Positions 1-8,465 of a DNA stretch of 64,000 nt are shown here, one piece after another (positions within the stretch are counted from its first letter, which is position 1; each line of letters begins with the position of its first letter). This DNA is from Thiocapsa roseopersicina (lineage in GTDB: Bacteria > Pseudomonadota > Gammaproteobacteria > Chromatiales > Chromatiaceae). Below the pieces are notes generated by a model that had not been told where the DNA came from, searched no databases, and saw only the letters and a list, made by a program, of their open reading frames with translations. Location: NCBI RefSeq assembly GCF_900106925.1, contig NZ_FNNZ01000002.1:186001-250000 (forward strand). Reading direction: 5' to 3'. Position numbers and translations under genes: made by a program.

Positions 1-411
1 CGTCTCGTTGCCGACCATAATGAGACGCCCAGGCGCCTCCGCGACAACCTCGAGCAGAGCCCGGGTCTGATCGTGCAGACCCGATTCATCCATTTTCATA
101 AGCCAATTCGTCAACCAGAGTGTAAGACAGTCGACCAGGATGCAACGATCGGGCGCGGACTCGCGCGCCAGCACCTCGGCCAACAAGAGCGGTTCTTCGA
201 TGAGAACCCAGTCGCGCGGGCGACGTTCGCGATGCCCGGCAATCCGCCGGGTCATCTCGGCGTCCCCCGCGTGTGCGGTCGCCACATAGACGACCGGAAG
301 TGCGCTTTCGATGGCCAGACGCTCGGCCAGTCGACTCTTGCCCGAGCGCACCCCGCCGAGGATCAGGGTGCGTCCGCCCCCGTCGGAGCGGGGACGGAGC
401 GGATCATCCAT
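1..411 (-). CDS. cobU: Adenosylcobinamide kinase / adenosylcobinamide-phosphate guanylyltransferase (3' end cut by window)
   Basis: Bifunctional cytoplasmic enzyme of late cobalamin assembly and salvage. It phosphorylates adenosylcobinamide and then transfers GMP to it. I translated the minus strand from an ATG at 411. The product begins MDDPLRPRSD and carries a P-loop GGVRSGKS at about residues 20-27, then VDCLTLWLTN and a GNE segment just before the window edge. All three are typical of the CobU/CobP family. About 137 codons are present against a usual length of about 180, so the C-terminus lies outside the window. The start is 2 nt after the cobO stop, so the two genes are probably co-transcribed. 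The symbol could equally be cobP. Confidence 0.9.
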   Translation of the reverse strand, partial: MDDPLRPRSDGGGRTLILGGVRSGKSRLAERLAIESALPVVYVATAHAGDAEMTRRIAGHRERRPRDWVLIEEPLLLAEVLARESAPDRCILVDCLTLWLTNWLMKMDESGLHDQTRALLEVVAEAPGRLIMVGNET

Positions 412-413
412 GC

Positions 414-1019
414 TCAGAGCTCGACCCCTTTCTGCGCCATGATGCCGGCATCGAAGGCATGCTTGAGCGGGCGCATCTCGGTGACGGTGTCGGCGATCTC
501 GATCAACTCCGCGGGCGCCGCACGGCCGGTGACGACCGCATGCTGATGGATGGGACGGTTCTGCAAGGCATCGAGAACCACATCGAGGGGAACCAGGCGG
601 AGCTTGAGTGCGATGTTGAGCTCGTCCATCACCACCATGCCGAAGGCCGGATCGGCGAGGAAGGCGGCCGCTTTCTCCCAGGCCGCCATCGCCGCGCGCC
701 GATCCGCCTCGGCGTCCTGCGTCTCCCAGGTGAAGCCCTCGCCCATCACGTGATACTCGAGCTCGGGAAAGCGCCTGAAGAAGGCCTCCTCGCCGGTCGC
801 AAAGCTACCCTTGATGAACTGGACGACGGCGACCTTCATGCCGTGGCCCATCGCACGGGCGACCATCCCGAAGGCCGAGGAGCTCTTGCCCTTGCCGTTG
901 CCGGTGTTGACGACCAGGACACCGCAGTCCTGGTCGGCCCGCGCGATACGGGCATCCACGAGCTCCTTCTGGCGCTGCATGCGCCGGCGATGGCGCTCCT
1001 GTGCGCTGTCGTCGGTCAT
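414..1019 (-). CDS. cobO: Cob(I)yrinic acid a,c-diamide adenosyltransferase
   Basis: ATP:corrinoid adenosyltransferase (CobO/BtuR/CobA family) that attaches the 5'-deoxyadenosyl upper ligand to cob(I)alamin or its precursors. The 201-aa product has the usual family length. It starts MTDDSAQERHRRRMQ and shows the P-loop GNGKGKSSSAFG (residues ~42-53), KVAVVQFIKG and VVMDELNIAL, the Walker-B-like segment. The ATG at 1019 overlaps the stop of the upstream membrane gene as ATGA, which fixes the start. An upstream extension in this frame is the antisense shadow of the neighbour and lacks family similarity. It lies in a cobalamin salvage operon with btuB and cobU. Confidence 0.95.
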   Translation of the reverse strand: MTDDSAQERHRRRMQRQKELVDARIARADQDCGVLVVNTGNGKGKSSSAFGMVARAMGHGMKVAVVQFIKGSFATGEEAFFRRFPELEYHVMGEGFTWETQDAEADRRAAMAAWEKAAAFLADPAFGMVVMDELNIALKLRLVPLDVVLDALQNRPIHQHAVVTGRAAPAELIEIADTVTEMRPLKHAFDAGIMAQKGVEL

Positions 1020-1603
1020 TGCGGGCGGGCACGCTCGGAACGCGTCCCCGGCAGGGCGCGCGCCAGGGTCAGATGGACGACCGCGGCCAGACCCACATAG
1101 ACCATGAGGTGCAGCAGGGTCGCCGGCATGTAGGTCGCGAAGCGCCCGAGCAGCTCGACCGCGCTCAGGTCGGCAAAACGACCGGAGAAGAGATAGAAGC
1201 CGCCGCTGGCGAAGACCTCGGACAGGACACCGCCCGCGAGCAGCACGCCGAACAGCAAGGGCAGGCTGTCCTTGGTCATTTCGAGACGACCGGCGGACCA
1301 GCGACCCATCCCCCAGACCACGCCGTAGGCCGGAACCAGCATCCAATAGGCCGGGGTCATGCAGTAGCCGCTCACGCCGCCCCAGCCGATGGCGGTCAGG
1401 TCGATGACGGTCGCCAGGCCGAAGAGGGCCGGAAAGCCCCAGATCGAGCGCAGATACAAACCGGCCAGGAAGAAGACGGCCAGCGAGGCATCCGGAAGAT
1501 GGTGCGCCAGCGGGGCGAACTGTTGGCCGCGCGTCGCCGCCATGAGGGCGGCCAAGGCAAGGCCGATCAGGATACGGCTGCGAGAGTCGGTGATGGGGGT
1601 CAT
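1016..1603 (-). CDS. Multi-pass membrane protein, possible ECF-type S component for a corrinoid
   Basis: A 195-aa hydrophobic protein with about five or six predicted membrane segments and few charged residues, starting MTPITDSRSR. I chose the ATG at 1603 because an AGGAGA ribosome site lies about 8 nt upstream. The gene sits between btuB and cobO and overlaps cobO by 4 nt. Its size and topology resemble substrate-binding S components of energy-coupling-factor transporters. Its place suggests transport of cobalamin or a precursor, but that is inferred from context and topology. I do not recognise a family signature. No ATPase or T component is adjacent; a cobalt ECF module lies at 52314-54957. 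Confidence 0.6.
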   Translation of the reverse strand: MTPITDSRSRILIGLALAALMAATRGQQFAPLAHHLPDASLAVFFLAGLYLRSIWGFPALFGLATVIDLTAIGWGGVSGYCMTPAYWMLVPAYGVVWGMGRWSAGRLEMTKDSLPLLFGVLLAGGVLSEVFASGGFYLFSGRFADLSAVELLGRFATYMPATLLHLMVYVGLAAVVHLTLARALPGTRSERARPQ

Positions 1604-1719
1604 GAGGTCGGTCTCCTGGTCGCGTCGCCGGGGCGACAATGTGGTGAAAAGCAAGTGTCGTGTGGCCATTGTAGGTGGTCGCACGGGGTGTCGAAAGCGG
1701 TTGGGTTATGGGAAGCATC

Positions 1720-1740
1720 CTGCCGCCTGCCGCCTGCCTT
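1720..1740. repeat. Short heptamer run (CTGCCGC)
   Basis: Two perfect CTGCCGC heptamers and a third degenerate one lie in the 177-bp gap between the btuB stop and the next start. The same heptamer forms the left edge of the larger composite element at 12799-13134. Confidence 0.6.
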
Positions 1741-1780
1741 CATCCACCCATTCGCTGGTGGCCAGCGGCCGGCGGCAATC

Positions 1781-3631
1781 TCAAGGCTCGTATCTCAAGG
1801 TCAGGTAAAACGCCCTCCCCGGCTGGTTGAACAGATACGCGGTCTGGTAGTCCTCGTCGAGTGCGTTCTCGAGCCGCCCCTGAATCGACACCGCAGGGGT
1901 AATGGCATACTCGGCGCGCAGACCCAGGAGGGTATAGCCGTCCAAGCGCTCGCTGTTGGCCAGGTCGTCGAAGGTCCGCCCGGCGACATACAGGCTCAGA
2001 CCGGCCGACCAGCGCTCGAATCGGCGGTCCAGATCAAGCTGGACCATCTGCTCGGGGCGTCGCGGCAACAGGTTACCCTGATTCGGGCCGCTCGAACGGT
2101 TTTCGGGATCCAGCAGCGTGAGACTCGCGCCGAGGTCCCAATCCTGGATCCGCAGCGTCCCGGACGCCTCGAAGCCGCGGATGCGGGCCGAGGCGATGTT
2201 GGCCGGGGCATAGGTGACCGAATCGAAGGCGATCAGGTCGTCGATGTCGGTCTCGTAGAGACTCAGCTCCCAGCGGCCCAGCGGCAACACGCCGGTCAGG
2301 CCCAGCTCCAGGCTGGCGGATTCCTCCGGGGATAGATTCGGGTTGCCGAACCCCGGATAGTAAAGATCGTTGAAGGTCGGTGCCTTGAAGGCGGTGCCGT
2401 AGGACATGGATACGCGAATCCCCTGATCGAACAGGTACCCCCAGGCCGCGTTGCCGGTGGTCTGTCCGCCGAATTGCTCGTAGTCGTCGTATCTGACGCT
2501 TGCGGCAATCTCGTTCGCGCCGATGGAGCCGAGATACTGTCCGTAGACACCCGTATTGCTGCGCGAATCGTCCGTGTAGTCCACGGTGCCCGAGATCCGG
2601 TCGACCTGGTAGTCCAGACCCAAGGTGAAGAGCTGGTCCGGGATCAAGGCGAGATCGTTCTGGATACCGAAGCTGTCGCGCTCGGTCTCGAAGCTGTCGA
2701 CGAAACGCTCGGGGACAAAGGTATCCGCGTAAAACGCCCGATAGCTGTCCTGACTGCGACCGGCCGAGAGGATCAGAGTCCAGGGCTCGAGCGGACGCAA
2801 GGTACCTTCCACACCCAGCACCTGCTGATCGGAGCGCGAGAGGTTGCCCGAAAAGACGGAGCCGTCGAAATCGGTACGATTGTCGGAGGTGAGAAGACTG
2901 ACATCGACCTTGGCCTTGTCGCTGAATTCATAGCCGGCGCGCGCGCTCAGGCCCAGGTTACGGTAGCCGTCGCGATCCGGCTCGTCCACACCGCAGCCGG
3001 CGAACGGGAAGGCACGGCCGTCGCAGGCATTGATCCCGTCGGTGTACTCCAGGTTGGCGCCGAGGTCGAACCAAGCGTGCTCGCCGCCGCCCGAGACCCC
3101 GCCCGCGACACTCGCGGTGTCGAAGCTCCCTGCGCCCACGCTGAAGCGCGGCCGCAACGGACCGCCGCCTCGGCGCGTGAAGATCTGGATCACGCCGCCG
3201 ATCGCCTCGGAGCCGTAGAGGCTCGAGCGCGGACCGCGCACAACCTCGATGCGCTCGATCTGAGCGATCGGCAGATCCTGCAAGGGTGCGGTCCCGAGGG
3301 TTGCCGAGCCGACCTTCACGCCGTCGATCAGGACCAGGACATGGCCCGCATTGGTGCCGCGCAGAAAGAGCGACGCGGGCTGCCCGGCCCCACCGCTGCC
3401 CGAAACGGAGACACCGGGCAGACCGCGCAGGGCATCCGGAACCGAGCGAAACTGGCGCCGCTCGATCTCCGCGCGATCGATCACGCTCACGGAGGCGAGG
3501 GTTTGGTCTTCGGTTTCCGGCGTTCGCGTCGCCGTAACCACCAAAGGATCCAGAGTGACGGTCTGAGTGTCCGCGAGGACCGGCAGACCGAACGGCAGCG
3601 ACACAGCCGCCGCCAGAAGAGGGAATCTCAT
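1781..3631 (-). CDS. btuB: TonB-dependent cobalamin outer-membrane receptor
   Basis: Outer-membrane beta-barrel importer for vitamin B12 powered by TonB. The 616-aa product starts MRFPLLAAAVSLPFG, a Sec signal peptide probably cleaved after VLA. A TonB-box-like LDPLVVTATR follows at about residues 26-35. The plug domain follows, with [32 protein letters not shown] and IEVVRGPRSSLYGSEAIGG. The barrel runs to a C-terminus ending in aromatic and charged residues (YLTLRYEP). The ATG at 3631 has a GGAG site about 10 nt upstream; further upstream in-frame codons would precede the signal peptide. A cobalamin riboswitch about 230 nt upstream, and cobO and cobU downstream, support cobalamin as substrate. 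Confidence 0.92.
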   Translation of the reverse strand: MRFPLLAAAVSLPFGLPVLADTQTVTLDPLVVTATRTPETEDQTLASVSVIDRAEIERRQFRSVPDALRGLPGVSVSGSGGAGQPASLFLRGTNAGHVLVLIDGVKVGSATLGTAPLQDLPIAQIERIEVVRGPRSSLYGSEAIGGVIQIFTRRGGGPLRPRFSVGAGSFDTASVAGGVSGGGEHAWFDLGANLEYTDGINACDGRAFPFAGCGVDEPDRDGYRNLGLSARAGYEFSDKAKVDVSLLTSDNRTDFDGSVFSGNLSRSDQQVLGVEGTLRPLEPWTLILSAGRSQDSYRAFYADTFVPERFVDSFETERDSFGIQNDLALIPDQLFTLGLDYQVDRISGTVDYTDDSRSNTGVYGQYLGSIGANEIAASVRYDDYEQFGGQTTGNAAWGYLFDQGIRVSMSYGTAFKAPTFNDLYYPGFGNPNLSPEESASLELGLTGVLPLGRWELSLYETDIDDLIAFDSVTYAPANIASARIRGFEASGTLRIQDWDLGASLTLLDPENRSSGPNQGNLLPRRPEQMVQLDLDRRFERWSAGLSLYVAGRTFDDLANSERLDGYTLLGLRAEYAITPAVSIQGRLENALDEDYQTAYLFNQPGRAFYLTLRYEP

Positions 3632-3861
3632 CGACAAACTCCGACAGAGGCCCGAGCGCACCCGCATGGGCCAGCAGAAGAAGGGGTCGAGAGATGGAGA
3701 ACGGACGAGAGCGGAGCCGCAAACACACGACGGGGCCGGCATCCCGGCCGGTCGCCCCGCGCGACCCCGGTTCGAGGCTCCGCCCGAGGGTCTCGCATCC
3801 GGCGACGGCCGACGGATCGACCCTTGCGCACACGCGATTCACAGCGAAACGGTCCCCGATC

Positions 3862-4056
3862 ATCCGGCCGGTCTCCGGGCTTACGAGCGGGGGCGAACCC
3901 CGGACGCGGCGCCTTCCCGTGATGACTCACAGTGGCATCTCGCCGCGTCTTGACTCGTCTACCGTTGCGGGGGCAGCGTCGGCTTTGCGGCTCCCGAAGG
4001 AACCGCGCACCGACTTCCCGTTTAACCCCGAAGGTGAATGCCTTCGAGGCACCGGA
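3862..4056 (-). promoter_or_regulatory. Cobalamin riboswitch upstream of btuB
   Basis: Read on the minus strand, the block begins GGTGCC, then AACGGGAA, the B12-box-type GCTGCCCCCGCAACGGTA, GCCACTGTG and GGGAAGGC, and ends AGCCCGGAGACCGGCC. The order and spacing match adenosylcobalamin aptamers. It should repress btuB and the genes behind it when cobalamin is plentiful. The leader from the aptamer to btuB is about 230 nt; I see no clear intrinsic terminator in it. The remaining non-coding sequence up to 4261 holds no gene I can support. Confidence 0.95.
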
Positions 4057-4261
4057 CAATCAACGCGGCACTGTAGGGTTTCCGCAGTCGCCGCGTCAAT
4101 GTGTCGACACGCAGGCCGAACCCAAAGTCTGACCTGGATCAATGGATAGGCTGGGCTCGGAGGCGATTGCTCGGCATCCGCGCCGAACTCCCGGGCCGCA
4201 CCCGGTGCCGGCAGAATCCCTTCTCCCGCGATCTGATGTTGCTCCCGGGCACTCGAGGCGG

Positions 4262-5233
4262 TCAGGCGCCGAAGACGGTTCCGATCAAGTAAGCGGTATA
4301 GCCGACGTAGCAGGCGAGGAGCAGCAATCCCTCGATGCGATTGATTCGACCCGGCCCGCGGAACCCGTAGCCGATCACGAACAAGGACAGCGTCAGCAGG
4401 CCCATCACCATCATGTCCCGGGTGATGACCTCCGGCGGCACCAGCATCGGATGGATGGCACCCGCGATCCCGACCACGGCGAGCGTATTGAAGAGATTCG
4501 ACCCGATGATGTTGCCCAAGGCGAGATCATGCTCGCCCTTGCGTGCGGCGATGATCGAGGAGGCCAGCTCCGGGAGCGAGGTGCCCACCGCAACGATCGT
4601 CAGACCGATGATGAGGTCGCTCACGCCCAAGGCATGGGCGATCTCGACCGAGCCCCAGACCAGCATACGCGAGCTGATGATCAAGAAGACCAGACCGACG
4701 CCCAGCCAGAGCAGGGCGCGGCGCAGCGGCATCCGCGCGTTATCGAGCTCCTGCGCGACCTCCCCGGCCAAGGCATCCGAGCGTTCTCGCAGACCTTGCC
4801 AGATGGTCCAACCCACCAACGCAGCAAAAACACCCAGAAATGTCCAGGCGTCCATCCGCGTCAGCTCGCCGTCCAACAGCATAACCACGGCGAAAACGGT
4901 GACCCCCGCGAGGATCGGCAGCTCTTTGCGAAGCACGCTGGAGTGAACCGCGATGGGGCTGATGATCGCGGTGAGACCCAGGATCAGCGCAATGTTGGTG
5001 ATGTTCGACCCATAGGCGTTGCCGAGCGCAAGCCCCGGGTTGCCCTGAAAGGCCGCAATCGCCGAGACCACCATTTCCGGGGCCGAGGTCCCGAAACCGA
5101 TGATGACCATGCCGATCAACAAGGGCGGCATCCCGAGATGCTTCGCGGTCACCGCGGCACCTTCGACGAAGCGATCGGCACTCCATAACAGCAGCGCCAG
5201 ACCGAGGAGAACCGAGAGCGATGCTAGGACCAT
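4262..5233 (-). CDS. Calcium/sodium antiporter, CaCA family (YrbG-like)
   Basis: Inner-membrane cation/Ca2+ exchanger of 323 aa, the usual bacterial length. The two alpha-repeats are plain. The first has GFGTSAPEMVVS followed by ALGNAYGSNITN, and the second has VAVGTSLPELASS followed by ALGNIIGSNLFN. These are the ion-binding helices of the family. About ten membrane segments are predicted, with a charged central loop (QGLRERSDALAGEV) between the halves. The start at 5233 (MVLASLSV) leads straight into the first membrane helix. The ribosome site is weak, and a start at the upstream in-frame codons cannot be excluded. It is monocistronic. Confidence 0.9.
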   Translation of the reverse strand: MVLASLSVLLGLALLLWSADRFVEGAAVTAKHLGMPPLLIGMVIIGFGTSAPEMVVSAIAAFQGNPGLALGNAYGSNITNIALILGLTAIISPIAVHSSVLRKELPILAGVTVFAVVMLLDGELTRMDAWTFLGVFAALVGWTIWQGLRERSDALAGEVAQELDNARMPLRRALLWLGVGLVFLIISSRMLVWGSVEIAHALGVSDLIIGLTIVAVGTSLPELASSIIAARKGEHDLALGNIIGSNLFNTLAVVGIAGAIHPMLVPPEVITRDMMVMGLLTLSLFVIGYGFRGPGRINRIEGLLLLACYVGYTAYLIGTVFGA

Positions 5234-5594
5234 GGGACGCTTGACGCCTCGAAAATGCGATGTGGGGGTGCAAAGGCTGCGGAGTCTACAACGCGGACGC
5301 AGGCATGCGAAGCACCTAAGCATGACGGCGCGCGCGATACCGGAAAAAGTCGATGGACCCGACGTCCGCTGCCTCGCGGCCTGATCTCAATCGCTCGTCG
5401 ACCACCGTAACCGACACCCCAACTGCCCGGAATAAGCTCGACGTGCAGACAGATTGCGTCGGAGATACCTGACCTGCCATCGACTCCGATGCCGCGACGC
5501 CGGACACGCAAGGGACAAAGCGACTAATATGATAGTGGTCGTCGATTCGTCGCTCGAGAGACCACGACTCGCCCGAGGAAGCAGGAGAACGGAC
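5234..5594. other. Divergent intergenic region, no gene seen
   Basis: The region lies between the antiporter (leftward) and the SHOCT-like gene (rightward). I find no convincing coding potential. A TAATAT at 5525-5530 could be a -10 box for the rightward gene, but no good -35 pairs with it. Confidence 0.4.
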
Positions 5595-6134
5595 ATGGAC
5601 AAGAGCATCTGGTTTTGGCTGATCGTCGGCGGGGTGTTCGCGCTCGCCATCCTCAAGACCCACGCCGAGCACCGCGCCTACGCGGCCGCGAAGGAGACCT
5701 ATCGGGCAGCCCTTGCGGCCTTGGCCGATGACCCGGCCAACACCGCCCTGCGCCGGGATGCCCTGCACAAGGGCCGGATTCTCGCCGCTGCCGGGCGGCG
5801 CCTCAACGCCAGAGCGAAGACACCGCGCGTCAGCGTCCATGACGAGCTCGCCATCCGCAACGACCTCGACGCCATCCACGCGGGCGTTCCGACCGCACCC
5901 GCCGGCATCGCCGAAGGGCTCGCCAGGCTCGCTGCTCTGCAACGCGAGGGCGTTCTGACCCCGGCTGAATTCACCCAACTCAAGCATCGGATGACACGTC
6001 GGCCGACCGGCGTCGAGGACCTGATCCGCCTCCTGCGGGGACTCAAGGCTCTCGAGCGCGAGGGCGTCCTCACCGAGGGCGAGTTCGAGATCAAGAAGTG
6101 GGATATCCTCTCGAAGCGGATGCGTGACGACTGA
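5595..6134 (+). CDS. Small membrane-anchored protein with two SHOCT-like repeats
   Basis: A 179-aa protein with one N-terminal membrane helix (IWFWLIVGGVFALAIL), a charged helical middle, and two copies of a short helix-hairpin repeat. The copies are LARLAALQREGVLTPAEF (about residues 112-129) and LRGLKALEREGVLTEGEF (about 152-169). The pattern L-x2-L-x3-G-x-L-[TS]-x2-E-F is the SHOCT signature, usually found once at the C-terminus of oligomerising proteins. A perfect AGGAG lies 8 nt before the ATG at 5595. Function is unknown. A scaffold or oligomerisation role is inferred from the SHOCT family only. Confidence 0.75.
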   Translation: MDKSIWFWLIVGGVFALAILKTHAEHRAYAAAKETYRAALAALADDPANTALRRDALHKGRILAAAGRRLNARAKTPRVSVHDELAIRNDLDAIHAGVPTAPAGIAEGLARLAALQREGVLTPAEFTQLKHRMTRRPTGVEDLIRLLRGLKALEREGVLTEGEFEIKKWDILSKRMRDD

Positions 6135-6558
6135 TCCATTCACCCGACCCCGTCGATACCCGCCCTCCTTAGCTTGAGCGCCCTCGCAACCGCAAGGTTG
6201 CACGCGGCTTGCGCTGCACACTCCGGATGGTTACCCTGCGCGCATTTTCGTAATCCCGCAGTAACTGCATGGTCGTTTTACCCGAGGGCGCCGACCGATC
6301 TGCAGCCCGAATCGCTCGGCCAACGTCGATGCAGGACCGCATCGGCCCCGCGCGCGATGCGCAGCGCACACCCGAAGACGCCTCGGTACACGCGGCCACC
6401 TTGCTCACCGCCGATTCTCGGCGCCCCTTGTCTCCCGACACCTGCTCCCCGCTTCCGAGCAATCATCCGCCGGGCTATGCACATGCCGGAGCCATTCGGC
6501 TCCATTCCGACCGGTGCCGCCGCGTGCACCGAATCCTCCTTCGCCGAGGGACATCCCG
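6135..6558. other. Non-coding leader region of the hydrogenase operon
   Basis: No supported gene in 424 bp. At 6198-6212 the sequence TTGCACG-N4-TTGC resembles a sigma-54 -24/-12 element with one mismatch at the key GG. It lies about 350 nt before the hydB start, so its relevance is uncertain. The true promoter of the hydrogenase operon must lie somewhere in this stretch. Confidence 0.35.
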
Positions 6559-7614
6559 TTGAAAATACTCCCCAAGCACTCGCTCAAGGCGTGGGTTGAA
6601 CGCCTGCGTGCAACCCACCGTGTCGTGGCGCCTCGCGAGACCTACGGTCAGTACATCTTCGAAGAGATCGAGAATGCGGACGACCTGGTTCTCGACTACC
6701 ACACCAGCGTCCTCCCGCCCAAAAAGTACCTCCTGCCGCCGCGCGAGGACCTTTTTGCCTTCAACGCCAAGACGATGGAGATGTCGCCGCTGATCGAAGA
6801 GATCCAGCCCACGGTGATCATGGCCCTGCACACCTGCGACCTGCACGCCATCACCCTCCTGGACAAGATCCAGGGCACCGGCCACACCGACCAGCATTAT
6901 CAAGCACGTCGGCGCAAGACGACCCTGGTCAGCATCGAATGCCTGAAACCCTGCATGGACCACGCCTTCTGCAAGAGCATGGGCACGCTTGCCGTACCCG
7001 AGGGCTTCGATGTTCACCTCACCGATCTGGGCGATCGTTATGCAGTGGACATCGGCTCGGAGCAGGGCGAGCAGTTGATCGAGGGGCTCAGTCTGTTCTG
7101 GGAGCCCGTCGAGGCCGACTACGACCGAGTGAACCAGGTGATGGCCGGGAAATGGCCGAACTTCGACTATCGCCTGGACTGCGACGTGACGGATCTCCCG
7201 GATCTGCTTGCGGCCAGCCAGGACAGCGCGCTCTGGGACGAGGTCGGGGACACCTGCCTCGCCTGCGGTCAGTGCACGAAGGTTTGCCCGACCTGTTACT
7301 GCTTCGATGTGCTGGACGAGATCGATCTTAAGTTGGAGCACGGCAAACGCATCCGTGTCTGGGATTCCTGCCTGATCGAGAAGTTCGCCGTGGTCGCCGG
7401 CGGACACAACTTCCGCAGCTCCCAAGCGCGACGACTGCGCCATCGCTTCCTGCGCAAAGGCAAGTATCAATTCGAGTCGTACGGTCTGCTCGGATGCGTC
7501 GGGTGCGGACGCTGCGCACTCTCCTGCCCGGCCCACATCACGCCGATCGGCCTGCTCAACACCCTGGCCGAGCGCCGCCGGCCCGCCACCGAGGAGGCAT
7601 CGTCGCGGTCATGA
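6559..7614 (+). CDS. hydB: Group 3b [NiFe] hydrogenase (sulfhydrogenase) beta subunit, iron-sulfur electron-transfer protein
   Basis: Cytoplasmic electron-transfer subunit related to anaerobic sulfite reductase AsrA and Pyrococcus HydB. It passes electrons between the diaphorase and the hydrogenase dimer. The 351-aa product has two C-terminal [4Fe-4S] ferredoxin motifs, CLACGQCTKVCPTC (about 234-247) and CVGCGRCALSCPAH (about 313-326). Conserved cysteines also occur in ALHTCDLHAI and ECLKPCMDH. I chose the TTG at 6559 because GAGGGA lies about 8 nt upstream and the homologous part begins there; a longer in-frame form from 6514 is possible. The gene overlaps hydG as ATGA. Confidence 0.9.
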   Translation: MKILPKHSLKAWVERLRATHRVVAPRETYGQYIFEEIENADDLVLDYHTSVLPPKKYLLPPREDLFAFNAKTMEMSPLIEEIQPTVIMALHTCDLHAITLLDKIQGTGHTDQHYQARRRKTTLVSIECLKPCMDHAFCKSMGTLAVPEGFDVHLTDLGDRYAVDIGSEQGEQLIEGLSLFWEPVEADYDRVNQVMAGKWPNFDYRLDCDVTDLPDLLAASQDSALWDEVGDTCLACGQCTKVCPTCYCFDVLDEIDLKLEHGKRIRVWDSCLIEKFAVVAGGHNFRSSQARRLRHRFLRKGKYQFESYGLLGCVGCGRCALSCPAHITPIGLLNTLAERRRPATEEASSRS

Positions 7615-8465
7615 CCACACTCCTGCGCGAAACACTCACCCATTCGTCCATCTACATGCCGACCCCGGCACGCATCGTCGAGGTCGAGCAGTTCACCGAG
7701 GTGGAGAAGTGGTTCCATCTCGAGCTGCCGAGCGGCTTCACCATCGACCACAAGCCGGGGCAGTTCGTCGAGGTTTCGATCCTGGGGATCGGCGAGGCGC
7801 CGATCAGCATCTGCTCCTCGCCCGCGCGCAGCAACGGCTCTTTCGAGCTGTGCGTACGTCGGGTCGGGAAGCTGACCGATGCGCTGCATCGGCTGGACGT
7901 CGGCAGCATGATCGCCGTCCGCGGACCTTTCGGGCACGGATTCCCGATCGACCGCTTCCACGGGAAGGACATCATCTTCATCGCCGGCGGGCTCGGGCTC
8001 GCACCGCTGCGCTCCCTGATCACCGAGGTGCTGGACGAGCGCGGCAAGTACGGGCGCGTCGCACTGCTCTACGGGGCGCGCACGCCGAACGACTTTCTGT
8101 TCCCGGCCGACCTGGCGGCCTGGGCGGACCGCGAGGATGTCGAGTGTCATGTGACGGTGGATCGTCCGACCGAGGGATGGGACGGCCCGGTCGGCGTCAT
8201 CACCACCCTGCTGCCGAAGGTGAAGTTCCCGGCGCGCAATACGGTCGTCGCGATCGTGGGGCCGCCGGTCATGTACCGCTTCGTCCTCGACGAGCTGCTC
8301 GCCGCCGGGATCGCCGAGGGCAATATCTGGCTGAGCTTCGAGCGGCAGATGAAATGCGGGGTCGGCAAATGCGGACATTGTCAGATGCATCACATCTACA
8401 CCTGCCAGCAAGGCCCCGTCTTGTCGTACGCCGAGGTCAAGAACCTCGAGGAGGCGTTGTCATGA
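7611..8465 (+). CDS. hydG: Group 3b [NiFe] hydrogenase gamma subunit, FAD/NAD(P)-binding diaphorase
   Basis: Ferredoxin-NADP reductase-like subunit of 284 aa that links H2 turnover to NAD(P)(H). It is related to AsrB and to dihydroorotate dehydrogenase electron-transfer subunits. An FAD-binding barrel (GQFVEVSILGIGEAPISICS, residues ~45-64) is followed by the NAD(P) Rossmann part with IFIAGGLGLAPLRSL and VALLYGARTPNDFLF. A C-terminal cysteine cluster, CGVGKCGHCQMHHIYTC, ligates a [2Fe-2S] centre. Start and stop overlap hydB and hydD by 4 nt each, so the four subunits are translationally coupled. Confidence 0.92.
   Translation: MTTLLRETLTHSSIYMPTPARIVEVEQFTEVEKWFHLELPSGFTIDHKPGQFVEVSILGIGEAPISICSSPARSNGSFELCVRRVGKLTDALHRLDVGSMIAVRGPFGHGFPIDRFHGKDIIFIAGGLGLAPLRSLITEVLDERGKYGRVALLYGARTPNDFLFPADLAAWADREDVECHVTVDRPTEGWDGPVGVITTLLPKVKFPARNTVVAIVGPPVMYRFVLDELLAAGIAEGNIWLSFERQMKCGVGKCGHCQMHHIYTCQQGPVLSYAEVKNLEEALS

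Noticed and set aside
414..1718. A 434-residue form of CobO
   Set aside because: The first ~230 residues are the out-of-frame reading of the membrane gene; the family N-terminus and the ATGA overlap place the start at 1019.
2474..3922. A 482-codon plus-strand frame opposite btuB
   Set aside because: Antisense of a clear btuB gene; the translation has no recognisable fold and the riboswitch supports the minus strand.
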